Assembly (NCBI GenBank): GCA_950295325.1
Contig: OX485803.1
Span: forward strand, 76,585,554 to 76,649,553
Source: Polytrichum commune
Lineage: Eukaryota; Streptophyta; Polytrichopsida; Polytrichales; Polytrichaceae
Length of the DNA stretch: 64,000 bases
Direction of reading: 5' to 3'
The notes under the pieces are model-generated. The model was not told the origin of the DNA. It searched no databases and was given only the letters and a program-made list of their open reading frames with translations. A program made the translations under genes and the position numbers. Positions 35,888-47,999 of this stretch are shown here, piece by piece. Positions within the stretch are counted from its first letter, which is position 1. The number at the start of each line of letters is the position of its first letter.

Positions 35888-36474
35888 CACTACACTAGAT
35901 GTTGCATTTAGTGTCGTATGGTAACTTTTCTAATGACACTTCGTATGAAGTAGTTTTATATGTACTATCATTCTCACTTTCTTTGAAGCTCATCCACTAC
36001 CCAACTATAGGAATAAACTTTGGTTTGTTCTGCATCCGAACATTTTCGTAATAAAACATTGTCATGGATGATCAAAATTTGGATTAAAAATCACTTGGTA
36101 AGTGACAGTTGTTGCAACATTGTAAGTCTATAATGTCCAAATATGGTATGAGACGACTCTAAACTACTGGATGATGGTGGAGAGATACTCAAATTTCAAG
36201 GAAGAGGTTGGCGGTTCGATTCCCAGTTGTGTAATGTCCTCTCTACTTGACGGAAAGCTTGTCAGGTGGTCAACTGCCTCATGTGCATGTGCCTTGGCAT
36301 TGGCCTATCGACCTTCTATCTAATTTTTTATTTTAAAAGGTCCAAATATTTTCATAAGGAATGACGAATAATGTTAGGTTTAAACTTACCGTGGATGACA
36401 CTACACAAACGGTTTACGATTAGTTTTGAGCAAGACAAATAGCATTGGTGACACTAAAAACCATATTTAGTGCA
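35888..36474 (+). mobile_element. MITE family M1, copy 2, interrupted by a SINE
   Basis: Starts CACTACACTAGATGTTGCAT and ends near 36474 with CATATTTAGTGCAC, a decayed inverse of the start. The sequence just inside the right end, 'caagacaaatag.attggtgaca', is shared with the 60.2-60.9 kb and 43.7-44.3 kb copies. A SINE splits it at 36145-36339. Without the SINE and one copy of its duplication it is about 382 bp. Confidence 0.7.
36145..36339 (+). mobile_element. SINE family 2, copy 1, with 10-bp target duplication
   Basis: About 195 bp, flanked by GTCCAAATAT at 36135-36144 and 36340-36349. A box-A-like TGGTGGAGAG and a box B GGTTCGATTCCC (near 36212) lie about 38 bases apart. It ends in a T- and A-rich tail. 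The interior matches the copies at 40955-41142 and, inverted, near 45010-45178. Confidence 0.85.
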
Positions 36475-37286
36475 CATCTTTCACATCTATTTGTGTGGGA
36501 TGAAAGTTGGTGTGGGTTAAAAACACCGTGGCCCACTGTATTCTATGTATAGGTTAAGAGTTATGATGGATTATAAATGACAAAAATGTTTATTATATGT
36601 GTATTTTAAGCAATTGAAATGTTTGTTTTGTAATATAATATTGGGATTCCATATTGTTACTTCCAACCCACAAAAATGAAAGCTTAGTGTGAAAGAATGA
36701 TTGTGCATTTCTAGTTTTGAACATACGATATTATGGGTCAAGAGTGGCATGGATCAAGAAAAGCCATATCGGCAAAAATTACTGTTGCATGTCAAAAGGA
36801 CACTAGGCCATAGTAATAGGTGTGGAAAGTGTGCACTAGTAGGTGCAATTAAGTTGGCGATGCGAATAAGTTGCTTCTTACCCATGAAAATTAAAAGTCA
36901 CCTAAAACTTAGAACGTTGTTTACCTATCCATATAATAACCACCATAGAAACATATTTCATGTATTTTGCTACTAGGATGATAAATACCCAAATTGGCAT
37001 GGAATATCCATAAATTAGTGTGGGCCACCCTAATTGCACATATGAGTGAAGTCGGTAGATAGATGGGTGGATTGAATCTTCGTGAGGTCGATTCTATGTA
37101 GATTGGTGATGTGAGAGGTCACCTTGTACATAAAAGACATAAATGATTGTGCGGAATCGATTTTCATATTCTAGGTGCTTGTCAACCTTGTTGAAGGAGA
37201 TAGCAAAATGCCAAGTGTAATCATACCTTGAGAATGTACACATCACATCACTAGGAATGGCAAGAATATATTGCAACATTTGGGAT

Positions 37287-38108
37287 CTACACTAAGTAGT
37301 CCTATAACCATGAGCCAAAATAGTTTTCTAAAGCCCGTGCTAATTCTCAAAGAGAGAGACGATGACAACCTCTGGTGTTGGTGTGAATGAGGGCCACTTC
37401 ACCTTGATCATAGCTGCAAGTAACACTGATTCCCACGAAGAGAAGAAATGTGGGCAACATTGATTTTCAACCCACACTAAAAATTTACTAGAGAATTAGT
37501 GTGGGTCATGTTAACGCGTGTGATTTGTATTTGTTCTGATTTTGATAGTAGGTGATTTATTAATTTATTAGTTTTTTTGATATTTTACATGTAAGGTGTC
37601 AATTGAAAGTCTCAAGGAAGACCGAATGTTGTATTTTAAGTATATTTAGACACATTTTCAAAATTAAACTTTTTGGTTGCTTCAATTCTATCATAAGATC
37701 CCACAATATACTTATGATATTCCTAAACTTTATGGAAGATGTGTGAATCCTTATTGATTACTTGAATGTTATGTTGTTAAAATATGATGAAGAAAATAAT
37801 TTTTTTTATGCTAAATGTATATAATCAAATGTTGAATACTAAAATAAATCAAAACAATTGTTGTATATTCTCATAATCAACTTTGCATATTCTATTGAAG
37901 GATCTTACCATATAACCCTATCGTAGGATCCTATGATAGAATTCAACATGTTGTAATTCTAGACTTAGACTTAATCTAGTTTTACTTAAATATGTGTTCT
38001 AAAGGGAAGACCCATGGTCTTGGACCGACGTTAATACCACCTTGACTAGAGAATTAGAGTGGCCCACACTAATTTTCCACTCATAACATTAGGACTATTT
38101 AGTGTAGT
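37287..38108. mobile_element. MITE family M1-like element, copy 3, about 0.82 kb
   Basis: The left end CTACACTAAGTAGTCCTATAA and the right end, inverse of CTACACTAAATAGTCCTAATG, form a terminal inverted repeat of about 17 bases with one mismatch. The ends resemble the M1 consensus. The interior is AT-rich and non-coding. The target duplication is not clear. Confidence 0.6.
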
Positions 38109-38109
38109 T

Positions 38110-40085
38110 GTAGTGACAATAAAGTTATCCTCAAACTCCTCAAATAAAAATTTAACAAACTTGTCACTTGAGGTCACTTTAACACATCATGGATGACCAT
38201 GATCATTATAAGGTGAGTGGGCTCACATTCACATTGATGTTAAAGCACCGACATTTACTTTTTTGTTTTTCCTTTCTTTTCTTGTCTTCCACTTTGAGAT
38301 AGATTTTTACGTGCTTCCTTCAAATAGTTTTCTTATAAAGACTTGAATAAACAAATTGTTGGTGTCGCTTGAGGTTGGCACTCATTTGGTTGAGCATTCA
38401 CTTGATTTGACAACATGAATATGAGCAAGACGACCATTTATTTCCCACCGTCTAATTGGTAGAGTTTGGTGCATGAAATTGACGTAGGCATAGTTGCTAG
38501 TTTCAAGTTGTGATACAAAATACAAATTCCTAGTAAGTCGTTTTTTTAATTGAATCAAATCAATAACATTGTTGCATAGAGCGTAACAAATAGTTGGCAT
38601 GAATTAGAGATGTTTTCATCATTGGACAAAGGAGGTTAACGAAGATGATAATGAGAATGAATAGCATCATGGTTAGTCTTAAATAACAAGATCGGATTTG
38701 TGTGAGTTTGTTTTGATGTTATGCTTTTCTTGGAATAAACCATAATCAATGGACTTGGTTTGTGTACCAATTCCCTACCGTCTTCTAATTGGACATATTA
38801 TTCAAGCTCATTGCCCAATTTGCATGCTTGATTTCATTTGCCACCTTTAAATGTGTTGGCAATTGTTATTCAGTCCCATTGTGCAACACTCTATTGATCA
38901 CGACAATGCAATCTAAACTGCATATGAAATAGATTGGTGGATGGAAAAATTGGATCGTCCATACCCGTGTACATGGTCCGTGTTTTTATGGCTAAGAAAT
39001 CATGCTAATAAGTAACATGTGAACTTAGGACCATCTGAATTTCCTCCATCACTATGCATATGTTATTGCTCATCGCTCACCACCACTCACTAATAGCATA
39101 CTGCACCAAAATATTAGGTGTCACAACGAGATCGTGCTATGTGCTCAAATTAAGGCACCAATATAGGTTCAAATGTGAAACGGTATTGGGAAATCCGATG
39201 CAATCGCTATTAGAAGGGAATGAGAATCTTGACTTTGACCTCTATACGTATGCATCTCGACTTCACTTATGTGATTAGCAATTGCTAACCAAATGAGAAA
39301 ATTCCCAATCCAATCTAATGCCTAAAGTTGTGCATCGAGTAGGAAGTGCCATCATACGTATGCATATCTTACATTTGCTAATCCCATAACATTAAAGCCC
39401 GGCTCCCACAAATGGTTATGTATGCATGTGTTATTCATTTTTTTTCTTCCCTTAATTGAAACCTATATTTGATTGGTGCGTGGTTAGGTGAGGATCAAAG
39501 CACAAACACGATAAAAACACAAGGTTACAAAAAAATGGACTACATTTTCAAGTTTTATTATCTACTTCACCTTCTATGGTGAACACAATTAGGAGGACCT
39601 ATGTATTCAGTCACATAATTGACGACATGCAATTCCAATAACCATAACTAGTTAAGGGGTGGTGGTAGAGTTTATGGCCAGTTCACACGAGGTCCCAAGT
39701 CAATCGAAGTCAATCCATGCAATATTGGTTGTTGAGAGCATGGAAGTTGGAGCCTATCACTTCACACGGGATCCCAAGTCCCAAGTCCCAAGTATGACAT
39801 GGACACCTACAGGGTAACACTTTTTTTGGAGGTGAGGCTTGGGACTTGTGTTGAGAGTTGGGTCGAGCAAAAACCTTGATCAAACTCTCAACACAATCCC
39901 CACGAATATTTTGTCACACAGTGATCAAGATCCGACTTTGATGATGATACTTAACCATATTTTTATGATTTCTTGAGGCTCAAAAGTTGGGACTTAGGCC
40001 TCCATGTTGGACCTTACTAAACACGAGTGGGATTTGGGACCCCATGTGAACCATCCCTTAGAGCACATGAAAAATGAACAGAGTA
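38110..40085. other. Gene-free intergenic region (contains R4 copy 2 at about 39080-39330)
   Basis: Apart from the R4 copy, nothing is recognisable. ORFs are short and featureless. Confidence 0.35.
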
Positions 40086-40390
40086 CACTACACTAAATAG
40101 GATATCTAGTGTTTTATTATACTTAATGTTGTTACCGCCCTACCATGCTCAACACTAATTTTCAATTTATTGACAATCAATGTTAGAAGATATGTTGGAA
40201 TTCTCCTTTTATTATTGCTCTTTTTTATTTTATTTTTCCATATCCTTACTAACACTAAAATCAAACATGTAACTTCAACATATTACCATAGCTGATATTT
40301 AGTGTTTGAGTTTACGTTTAATGTTACTTACTTTCATAGGGTTATTGACATTTAGTGTATCAAACACTAAGTATCCTATTTAGTGTAGTG
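40086..40390. mobile_element. MITE family M1, copy 4, best-preserved ends, 305 bp
   Basis: The left end CACTACACTAAATAGGATAT and the right end, inverse of CACTACACTAAATAGGATAC, match almost perfectly over 20 bases. The right arm finishes TTTAGTGTAGTG at 40390. The interior is AT-rich. No 3-bp target duplication is visible (GTA against AAA), so assignment to the CACTA superfamily rests on the ends only. Confidence 0.8.
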
Positions 40391-40954
40391 AAATGGCGTG
40401 AACCTCGCCCAGTGTGAAAGGGGTCGTTGCGCGACATGAGGTTTTCAAAAAATAGAACACTTGGGGATGTGAGTTTACTGTGGGGCGTGCTAAATAGAAA
40501 CACTTAGAAGCCACCAAGTGGTCCCAATATAAGACTTAAGGCCGAATTTGGCCATAAGCAGCCACAATGCTTGCCCTTTGGCGGGTTTTTAAAAAGCTTA
40601 GTTAGTGGCTTCCGTATCCTTCAAATAGTCTCATTGGACTCAGCCTTGACGTCTGCGTCTCATATCTTTTCCTTATCTTTTTCCCCCCTTGAATGCTTCA
40701 AATCAACTCAGGGGTTTTTAACACTGTCGTTTTTAATCTCCAAAAATAACACCGATTAGAGTATCTTGTTAAGTTACCACCCACAAATTCGCAATGGGAA
40801 TCAACGTGGGTGTCGAATGGGGAAGAATGCCTTGCCCACTTCAATATTATACTTCTCTTCTTCAAAAGGAACTTTGGATCACACTTGACACTACATGAAC
40901 GTTGGGTATTTACAATCGACCACTCACACTTGCAACTTCAAATATCATGTGGAA

Positions 40955-41142
40955 TGGTCCGAGATGACCCTAAACTACTGGAGGATGGTGGAGGGATACC
41001 CAAATCTCAAGGAAGAGGTTTGCAGTTCGATTCCCGACTGTGAATTCTTCTGTCTACTTGACAAAAAAAACTTGCTAGATGGTCAAGTGCCTCATGTGCT
41101 TTGGTGTTGGCCTGGCGGCCTTATGTCTAATTTTTTTTTTAA
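40955..41142 (+). mobile_element. SINE family 2, copy 2, with 11-bp target duplication
   Basis: About 188 bp, flanked by ATCATGTGGAA at 40944-40954 and 41143-41153. It starts TGGTCCGAGATGACCC, has box-A-like TGGTGGAGGG and box B AGTTCGATTCCC, and ends in a T10 tract. It aligns along its whole length with the 36145-36339 copy. Confidence 0.87.
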
Positions 41143-41324
41143 ATCATGTGGAAGGAGAAGAAGAAAACCAAACTCTTACTGTGGCAAACTGCACTTCAAA
41201 TCATAGATTTGCCATTGAAATTGGCCAATGGTCAACTATCCCAATTATTGGGGATTAAATATTAGGTTGATTGTGTTATAAAAATGTGGTTTCCCCTCTA
41301 CAACTCCTTCCAAAATAGAAGCCC

Positions 41325-41505
41325 TAAAATAGTATGCACTCCGAAGGTCACTTTTTGAGTTTATTTGACACCAAGATTAGCTTTACAGACCCCAATTAGT
41401 CTATCCGATATCATTTGAGATGGATCGGCAACAAATCTATAGGGGGTCAAGTTTTATGTTGGATGGATGCGAGGTACACTCGTACATGATATTTGCCTAT
41501 GTTGT
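41325..41505 (+). repeat. Dispersed repeat family R3, copy 2
   Basis: Same word order as 30765-30960: 'agccctaaaatagtatgca', 'tttgacaccaagattagc', 'gagatggatcggcaacaaa', 'tttatgttggatggatg'. It is non-coding. Confidence 0.6.
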
Positions 41506-41879
41506 TTCTACCTCATTTAATAAGATAGTACTAGGTGCTCTCAAATTTGTTTATGTCAATTAAACCATCAGGTTGATATTAGCCTCTATCTTATCAAGGC
41601 CACTACACTCCATCGTTATGAGGGATTGGCCACACGAATTTTAAATTCTTGGACTTTGAAATAAATTCATTGCATTGCATATTATAATGCAAGTGTATTC
41701 TTGCCTTTGAGATTGGGATCGAAATGACTAAGAAAAAATAGTCACAAATTCTATCAAGTGTCAATGTATTAAATTACTCAACTTTGGACCATAAGACCAT
41801 GAAACCTCTACAAGTCTATACTCTTTCTCATCCTAGTAAAATCTACTCCCTCTCTTCCATCCACTTCACACCATTCAGG

Positions 41880-42384
41880 GCCACTTCACACACGAGACTG
41901 AGAGCCCGTGACCATTACACTTCAAGCACTCTCATTGGTGGAAAAGGCGGAGCCAATCCAAGCTCGCTTCACACTACGCTTGAGGGACCAACGGAGTATG
42001 TGAATGCAAGATGGATGTAAAGTCTACATGGATTCCTACATTGCATCGAATGGATCATGTTTCATGGTCACTTGGACTATTCTCAAAAACCACCTTTTGG
42101 AGGTAGGCCTAACACCAAAACCGGGAGACCATGGCACTCCGAACGCTCCCAACCGTCGATTTATTTTATTTTATCATGCATGAGGACCCGCATGAATAGA
42201 AATTCAATGAAATAGCATTTTGGTTGAGGGCCCAATAACAAATGACTTCACACTATACTCGAGGGTCCGTGACCACACTACATGATTTTGGAGGTGTCTT
42301 GGGACAACCTTTGGACACTCACAATTTCTTTTGGGCTCTCACAATTTCACGGTCACGGCTCTTGGCTCGTGTGTGAAGTGGCCC
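41880..42384. mobile_element. Inverted-repeat element family M2, copy 1, about 0.5 kb
   Basis: The left end GGGCCACTTCACACACGAGAC and the right end, GCTCGTGTGTGAAGTGGCCC, are inverse copies. Both continue inward to a 'gtgacc' / 'ggtcac' word. The element is about 90% identical by eye to the copy at 46190-46691. The interior is non-coding. No target duplication of 3, 8 or 9 bases is visible. Confidence 0.75.
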
Positions 42385-42389
42385 TCGGA

Positions 42390-43690
42390 TTGGGATTGAA
42401 TCAATATTATGCATCTTACACTTATATTCTAAAACCAAAGGGCAATCAACCAATGTTGTTCCCTTGGAAAAGAGAACATATAGGCTCCGCCCACCTAATA
42501 ATTGGTATAAACTATCGTAGCATAAATTTCCAACCAATAAGAGGACTAGGAGATTGTCTTGGTCACAACGGCATTGGTCCAATGTTGGGATGCATTGCTT
42601 GACAATGTCCAAAGAGGTGTGTGTGAGAGAGTGTGAGAGAGGATTTTTTTTGGTTGGGCCCTCCTAGTTGCAAAGACTTTGTTCGTCTCCCCGAAAATCT
42701 TCATGGTTCAAAACGCGTCACCAACTAAGAATGAGTGGCTTGCACGCCACTTCATACATTGAACTCCAATATTGGTCACAAATAACACTTGTATCGTTCG
42801 CCTTAACCCTTAAAGGTCGACAACGTTTTATTTGAAAATTGAGATGACGTAATATGAAAGACTTCAAGTACCCATTTAGTGCTCAACTCAATTTTACATT
42901 ATAAACCAAGGATATTAAAAATCACCCCAAAATTAGATCAATAGAATCGAAAGCTAAATAATCTAACATCTTCGCATTCCCGAAATTGCATGTATAAGAT
43001 TTGTCCTACCAATGCTCACAAACAAAGGCATTGTTTGATGAAGTTGGGTTCAAAGGCTCAAAAACTAACAAGTTGCGTACAACACAACTTTAAAAGGTGA
43101 ACAAGAATGCAATTGGACGTAGAATAGGTGGTTCAAAACACTAGACATTTGCATAGGATTGTGCATTATAATCCTTCACATATGTGACTTAATTTGGGGC
43201 ACGATTCCAATTTCATTTCTTAGATCAAAAAAACTATGTTAGGATAGTGAAACTACTTCAAGAGAGGTAGTCTATATAAAGAGACAATGCCAACCCTTTG
43301 TGGATGGCATGAATGAAGGACGTTTTACCTTGATCATAGTTGCAAACTCGTAAAGAGTAATCTAAATATCTCAACATAAAAACATATCATATTTCTTTTC
43401 CTTTATGACTCCCCACCCACCGGGATTGAATTGAAGACAAATGCTTAAATCGTGAATTTGACACGACTAAATGAGTGGATGGATGGTTTGTGTGGTGTAA
43501 TTTTACACATGTGGATATATTGCTATCACGTCTAAGAAAGATGACGATGTTTGAAATCTTTAAAAACCCATCCATTTAGATGAAGTGGGCGCAACTTCAT
43601 GGTGTCCATGTAAACTCGTCCATTGTGGATGAAAGGATTTAGTGAAAACAAACCCATATAGATGTAGGGCCAACCCATTTCCAATTAGAC
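42390..43690. other. Gene-free intergenic region
   Basis: No recognisable gene. A (GTGTGAGAGA)-type purine stretch lies near 42618-42640. Confidence 0.3.
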
Positions 43691-43692
43691 TA

Positions 43693-44290
43693 GACTACAG
43701 TAAATAGTGTATTGAGTGTCACCAATTCTATTTGTCTTGCCCCGGGCTAGATCACATCTTCATTCAGATGGGCCTTGCCCCACCCACGCCTCCTTCACTA
43801 CCCAGTCTTCCTGCCCACACCTACGTGGGAACTCTTCCTCGTTGGGAACCAATGTAACAAATCTCGGTCAAAATTACAAATATCCAAGTAGACATCACTT
43901 TCATTATTCCTAAGTGAACTAACGGAGTTCCTTCACATGCCAAAGAAGCTTAATGGCTTAAGTGACCGGATATTGTCACTTTGGTTCCCAACGGGAGAGA
44001 GTTCCCATGCAGCTACATGCAAGAAGACCGGACAATGAAAGAGGTGTGGGGCTCAACCAAATGAAGATGTGACATAGCCTGGGACATTTGTCTTGCTCGA
44101 TACTAATCGTAGACTGCCATTGCAGTGCCCCGACAGTAAACGTAAACCCAACATTATCTGTAGAAACATTCCATGTAAAAATATTTGGACATTATAGATT
44201 TATATTAATACAATCACTGTCACTTATAACATGGATTTCCATCCAAATTTCAATCAACCATGACAATATCTCATAACATCATTGTTAGGA
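43693..44290 (-). mobile_element. MITE family M1, copy 5 (inverted), split by a Mutator-like MITE
   Basis: Starts CTACAGTAAATAGTG at about 43693, then 'gtgtcaccaattctatttgtctt', the inverse of the right end of the 60.2-60.9 kb copy. The sequence resumes after the insertion at 44086 as 'atttgtcttgctcgatactaat', again matching that copy inverted. The distal end is decayed, so 44290 is approximate. Confidence 0.6.
43739..44085. mobile_element. Mutator-like (MULE) MITE, 347 bp, 9-bp target duplication
   Basis: Flanked by ATTTGTCTT at 43730-43738 and 44086-44094. Nine bases is the hallmark of Mutator-type transposition. Long terminal inverted repeats start with G: GCCCCGGGCTAG at the left, inverse of GTCCCAGGCTAT at the right. 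They continue for about 60 bases (shared TCACATCTTCATT). There is no transposase. It is inserted in an M1 MITE. Confidence 0.85.
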
Positions 44291-44694
44291 TGCACGATAA
44301 CACGTGCCACTTGTTGGAGATTTTATTTTATTGATTGATTGATGCCCAATCTGTGGGCCCGTGCACAGGTAGTAATCTATGTTGTTTACTTTCTGACATC
44401 CACTAAAGTATTTTCATCCAATGGCTACAGTATATTTCATCCACACCGTCAATGTTTGGCCTTTGTGGCACTCATCCTTCTTGTAATTTATCAGCTGTGT
44501 TGAGGACTCGGATGCATGGGAAGAAGACGCTTGATTAGTGCTAGAATTGGATGGGGTTTTGTCTCATAGTTTATCTATAGCAGCACCTATAGCCACTCAT
44601 GTCTTTGTAGCAATTGTTTCCATATGTTCAATCTTTTTATGGAGAGAGCAGTGTCCAGGGAGATTTTTTTGGGCATAATAAGTCAAGATTCTAG

Positions 44695-44860
44695 TATTTC
44701 CAAGTCCAATTGGCTACATATTATGAACTTTCGGTTTTCTTTACCAATTTGGAGTGTAGTCCATACATTCCTCTAGAATGATCGGTAATTTTCCCGAAGT
44801 CTTGACATTCAACCGGTTATTTCTCAAACTCGACCTATCCATTTGTAACTAGCAGTTAGT
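44695..44860 (-). repeat. Dispersed repeat family R1, copy 3 (inverted)
   Basis: Aligns with 32380-32560: 'ttggctacatatt', 'gatcggtaattttcccgaagtcttgac', 'tctcaaactcgacc'. A short (GA)n run follows at 44871-44893. Confidence 0.5.
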
Positions 44861-44994
44861 TCTCCTTGGAGGGAGGGAGAGAGAGAGAGAGAGTTGTTTA
44901 TGAGTGTGCTTCTCCTCCATCCAACATGAAAAGAACTTTGATCCCCTACATGTTTGTGGCCAATTCATCTCGAGTGACTTGGACTATACTAAAG

Positions 44995-45178
44995 TGTGTG
45001 TGTGTGTGTGTGTGTGCGTGTTTCTTTTTAGGGAGCACATGAGGCATGTGACCATCTGCCTACTTTTTCTATCAAGTGGAGAGAAGATTTCACAACCGAT
45101 AATCAAACCATTGACCATTCCATTTGGTTTTGGGTACCTCTCCACTATCCTCCAGTAGTTTAGGGTCATCTCGGACCA
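44995..45178 (-). mobile_element. SINE family 2, copy 3 (inverted), 3' end at a TG microsatellite
   Basis: On the minus strand it begins TGGTCCGAGATGACCC at 45178 and follows copies 1 and 2 through the box A region, with a more diverged box B area. It ends next to a (TG)n tract at about 44995-45016. No convincing target duplication is seen. It is the most diverged copy. Confidence 0.7.
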
Positions 45179-46189
45179 TGACTCATGGTTTTTAAAGTTG
45201 TTGGAGTTTCAATGTTAGATCAATTGACCTTCAACAACCTACTATTCAAGGGCTTTAATGTTGGATGAATGATGGGTGCGTTTATATGCTATAATTTCCT
45301 CTTTCCTTTTAGTATTGACTTTTGTATGTTACCACCGGATGTTCTTATCAATAGCTTTACTTCCTACTAATTACATTTTGTTCTTGATACAACCTTTGTT
45401 TGTAGGTACCCAATTGCTTATTCTCTTAACTTCATTGGTTTGTGGCTTCACTGTCTAGAGTATGCACCCACATATCCTATTGTACAATTTGGAACGCTGG
45501 AATGATGCAGACACAATGGTTATTCCAAAGTTCAAGAATGGTCGGCCGTCAATGACAATATGTTGAACAAATAGTGCATAGATGGTCAAGGCATTCATAT
45601 ATATACATGAATGTAACATGTTGCACGACACGTGCCTAATGGTTTATTTACATTCTTCATAGCATTTTCTATTTTGTAGTACATTGCACATTGGATACAT
45701 TGGATTGTATGTAATGATCAATGCTTTCAAACACCGTGTAACTTGGTCATATAAATGAAGGAACGTGTCCCCTCAATTTTTTTAATTTTTTTTAATTTTT
45801 AATTTTTGGTCCTCTTCTATTTATTAGACTTTCAAACCAACTACCCAAAAGAGAAAGGTTCAAAATACTGCATTACGACAAATTTCCTTTAAGCGGACAT
45901 TGAAAAATATATAGACATCCAAAACTATCTTCCGTTGCAAATCTTCGTAGATGCTGTGACCAAACCATCACATGAATTTTCTTACTATTACTAACTCTTG
46001 AGGTTTTACTTGGTAAGAAAATTACACGGAATCAACATTTGCAAATACAATACTCGGGTTCTTCAAAATGAAAAGTCTTCATTCTAAGATAAGTCCGGGC
46101 CAGTGTGCATAAGGAGCTATGGGTTTGTCTCCGATTTGGGATGGATGCAAGACTGGCCTTCTCTCCCCACCCCCAAAACTTATCTCTAA

Positions 46190-46691
46190 GGGTCACTTCA
46201 CACACGAGACTGCGATCCCGTGACCATTACACTTCAAGCACTCTCATTGGTGGAAAAGGCGGAGCCGGTCCAAGTTCGCTACTTCACACTATGCTTGAGG
46301 GACCAACGGAGTATGTGAATGCAAGATGGATGTAAAGTTTGCATGGATTCCCACATGGCATCGAATGGATCATGTTTTGTGGTCACTTGGACTATTTTCA
46401 AAACCCATCTCTTGGAGGTAGGCCTAACACAAAACCGGAAGACCATGGCACTATGAACGCTCACAACCGTTGATTTATTCTATTGTGATCATGTGTGAGG
46501 ACCTGCGTGAATAGAAATTCATTGAAATAGCATTTGGTTGAGGGCCCGGTACATATGACTTCACACTACACTTGAGAATCCGTGACCATACTACATGATT
46601 TTGGAGGTGTCTTTGGACGGCCTTTGGACACTTTCTTTTGGGCTCTCACAATTTCATGGTCACGGCTCTTGGCTTGTGTGTGAAGTGGCCC
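46190..46691. mobile_element. Inverted-repeat element family M2, copy 2
   Basis: Same ends and interior as 41880-42384: GGGTCACTTCACACACGAGAC at the left, GCTTGTGTGTGAAGTGGCCC at the right. Small indels separate the two copies. Both keep the same orientation and lie 4.3 kb apart. Confidence 0.75.
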
Positions 46692-47227
46692 AAATGAGAT
46701 TTTAAAACATGGAAATCGTATTGACGAACCGGTGCTCATAGAAATGATTTAACAAAGAAATCGAATGTTTGAAAACATGTCCAGTTATACTCTAGTACAA
46801 GTTCCCTCCCTCCCCCACGAGTTTAGCCGTTAAGTGCTATACGTACATATGCACAATCTTTGGCAAGAAGTGCATCTTTGACTCCAAAACCTTGAGTGGA
46901 CTATAGAAAGAAAGAAAGAAAACTATAAATTAGTGTAGCGATGACTATCTTTGGACTGATAGTGCACACTAACCCTATTACCCACCAATATAGTTGATTC
47001 CAAGCTTGTATGTACATGAGTACGTTCTTGTAAGTACCCGTAAGCAGTTTGAATCCAAGGGCTGGACACTGGACAATGAAGAAGTAGAGAATATTTTTTT
47101 TATTTTTTTTAAAATGTGTCTAGAATATAAATATTTAAATATTTATATTCTTACAACTTCAATGTTGTGTCCAAATTATACATACTACATTCCATGCAAC
47201 TTTAACATTTATGGACGTAGCTATAAG

Positions 47228-47410
47228 GGCCACTTCACACATGTTTGAGACTCTGAAGGTTTACGGCCATTCTATTCTAAGATCTCTCATTGGTCGAAAA
47301 GGCCGCCGACACCCATCAAGTTCATTTCACACTAGAAGATGAAAGCCTAAGGGCGTAAATAAATTAGAATGGATGAAAAGTCTACAGGCATGTTTACATG
47401 GTAAACTATG
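47228..47410. mobile_element. Partial, diverged M2 element (left end only)
   Basis: Starts GGGCCACTTCACACATG, then 'ctctcattggtcgaaaaggc' and 'aagttcatttcacact', the same order as the M2 left half, but much diverged. No right end was found. Confidence 0.5.
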
Positions 47411-47958
47411 GATAATGTTTCATGATCTGCATGAATATGCATCATGCCTTACGTAAATTTCAGCAAACCGCGTTAGTGATATGGGTTTTCAAAATAGGCT
47501 TTGATACATAATCAGTTAACAAACTCTTCATATAAAGGTTTCTCAAAGAATGATCAAACCCACGGTTTCTTCCTTCTTTGAGGAACGGTACAGATAGAGA
47601 GTGTGTTTAAGAGCAAGGCCAAAAATCTTGGATCAAACATCTGGAAGTGTAGATGCATGAGTTATAGTTTACTGCAAATATTACTATTGGTTTGAATTCA
47701 AAGACAAACATGCACACAGTCTTTTAAGTTTCTCCATTGTAAATCAACTATTTATGCACATAATGCATTAGTTTGTGTTTGCATTACATGCTATTTTGAG
47801 TATGACTCATGTTTGTTTTAGACACCATCTTTGCTTTAGCAATTGAGGTGTTGAAACACTTGAGTTACATTCGTAATTTATTTCAACATATATCGACCCT
47901 CTTCAAGTTTGTGGGTTCTATGGTGCAACTAATTTGGGATCTTTAATGTTAAATGCAG

Positions 47959-47960
<2 letters not shown>

Positions 47961-47995
<35 letters not shown>
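47961..47995 (+). repeat. (GA)n microsatellite
   Basis: An uninterrupted run of about 17 GA units. Confidence 0.9.
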
Positions 47996-47997
<2 letters not shown>

Positions 47998-47999
47998 CT

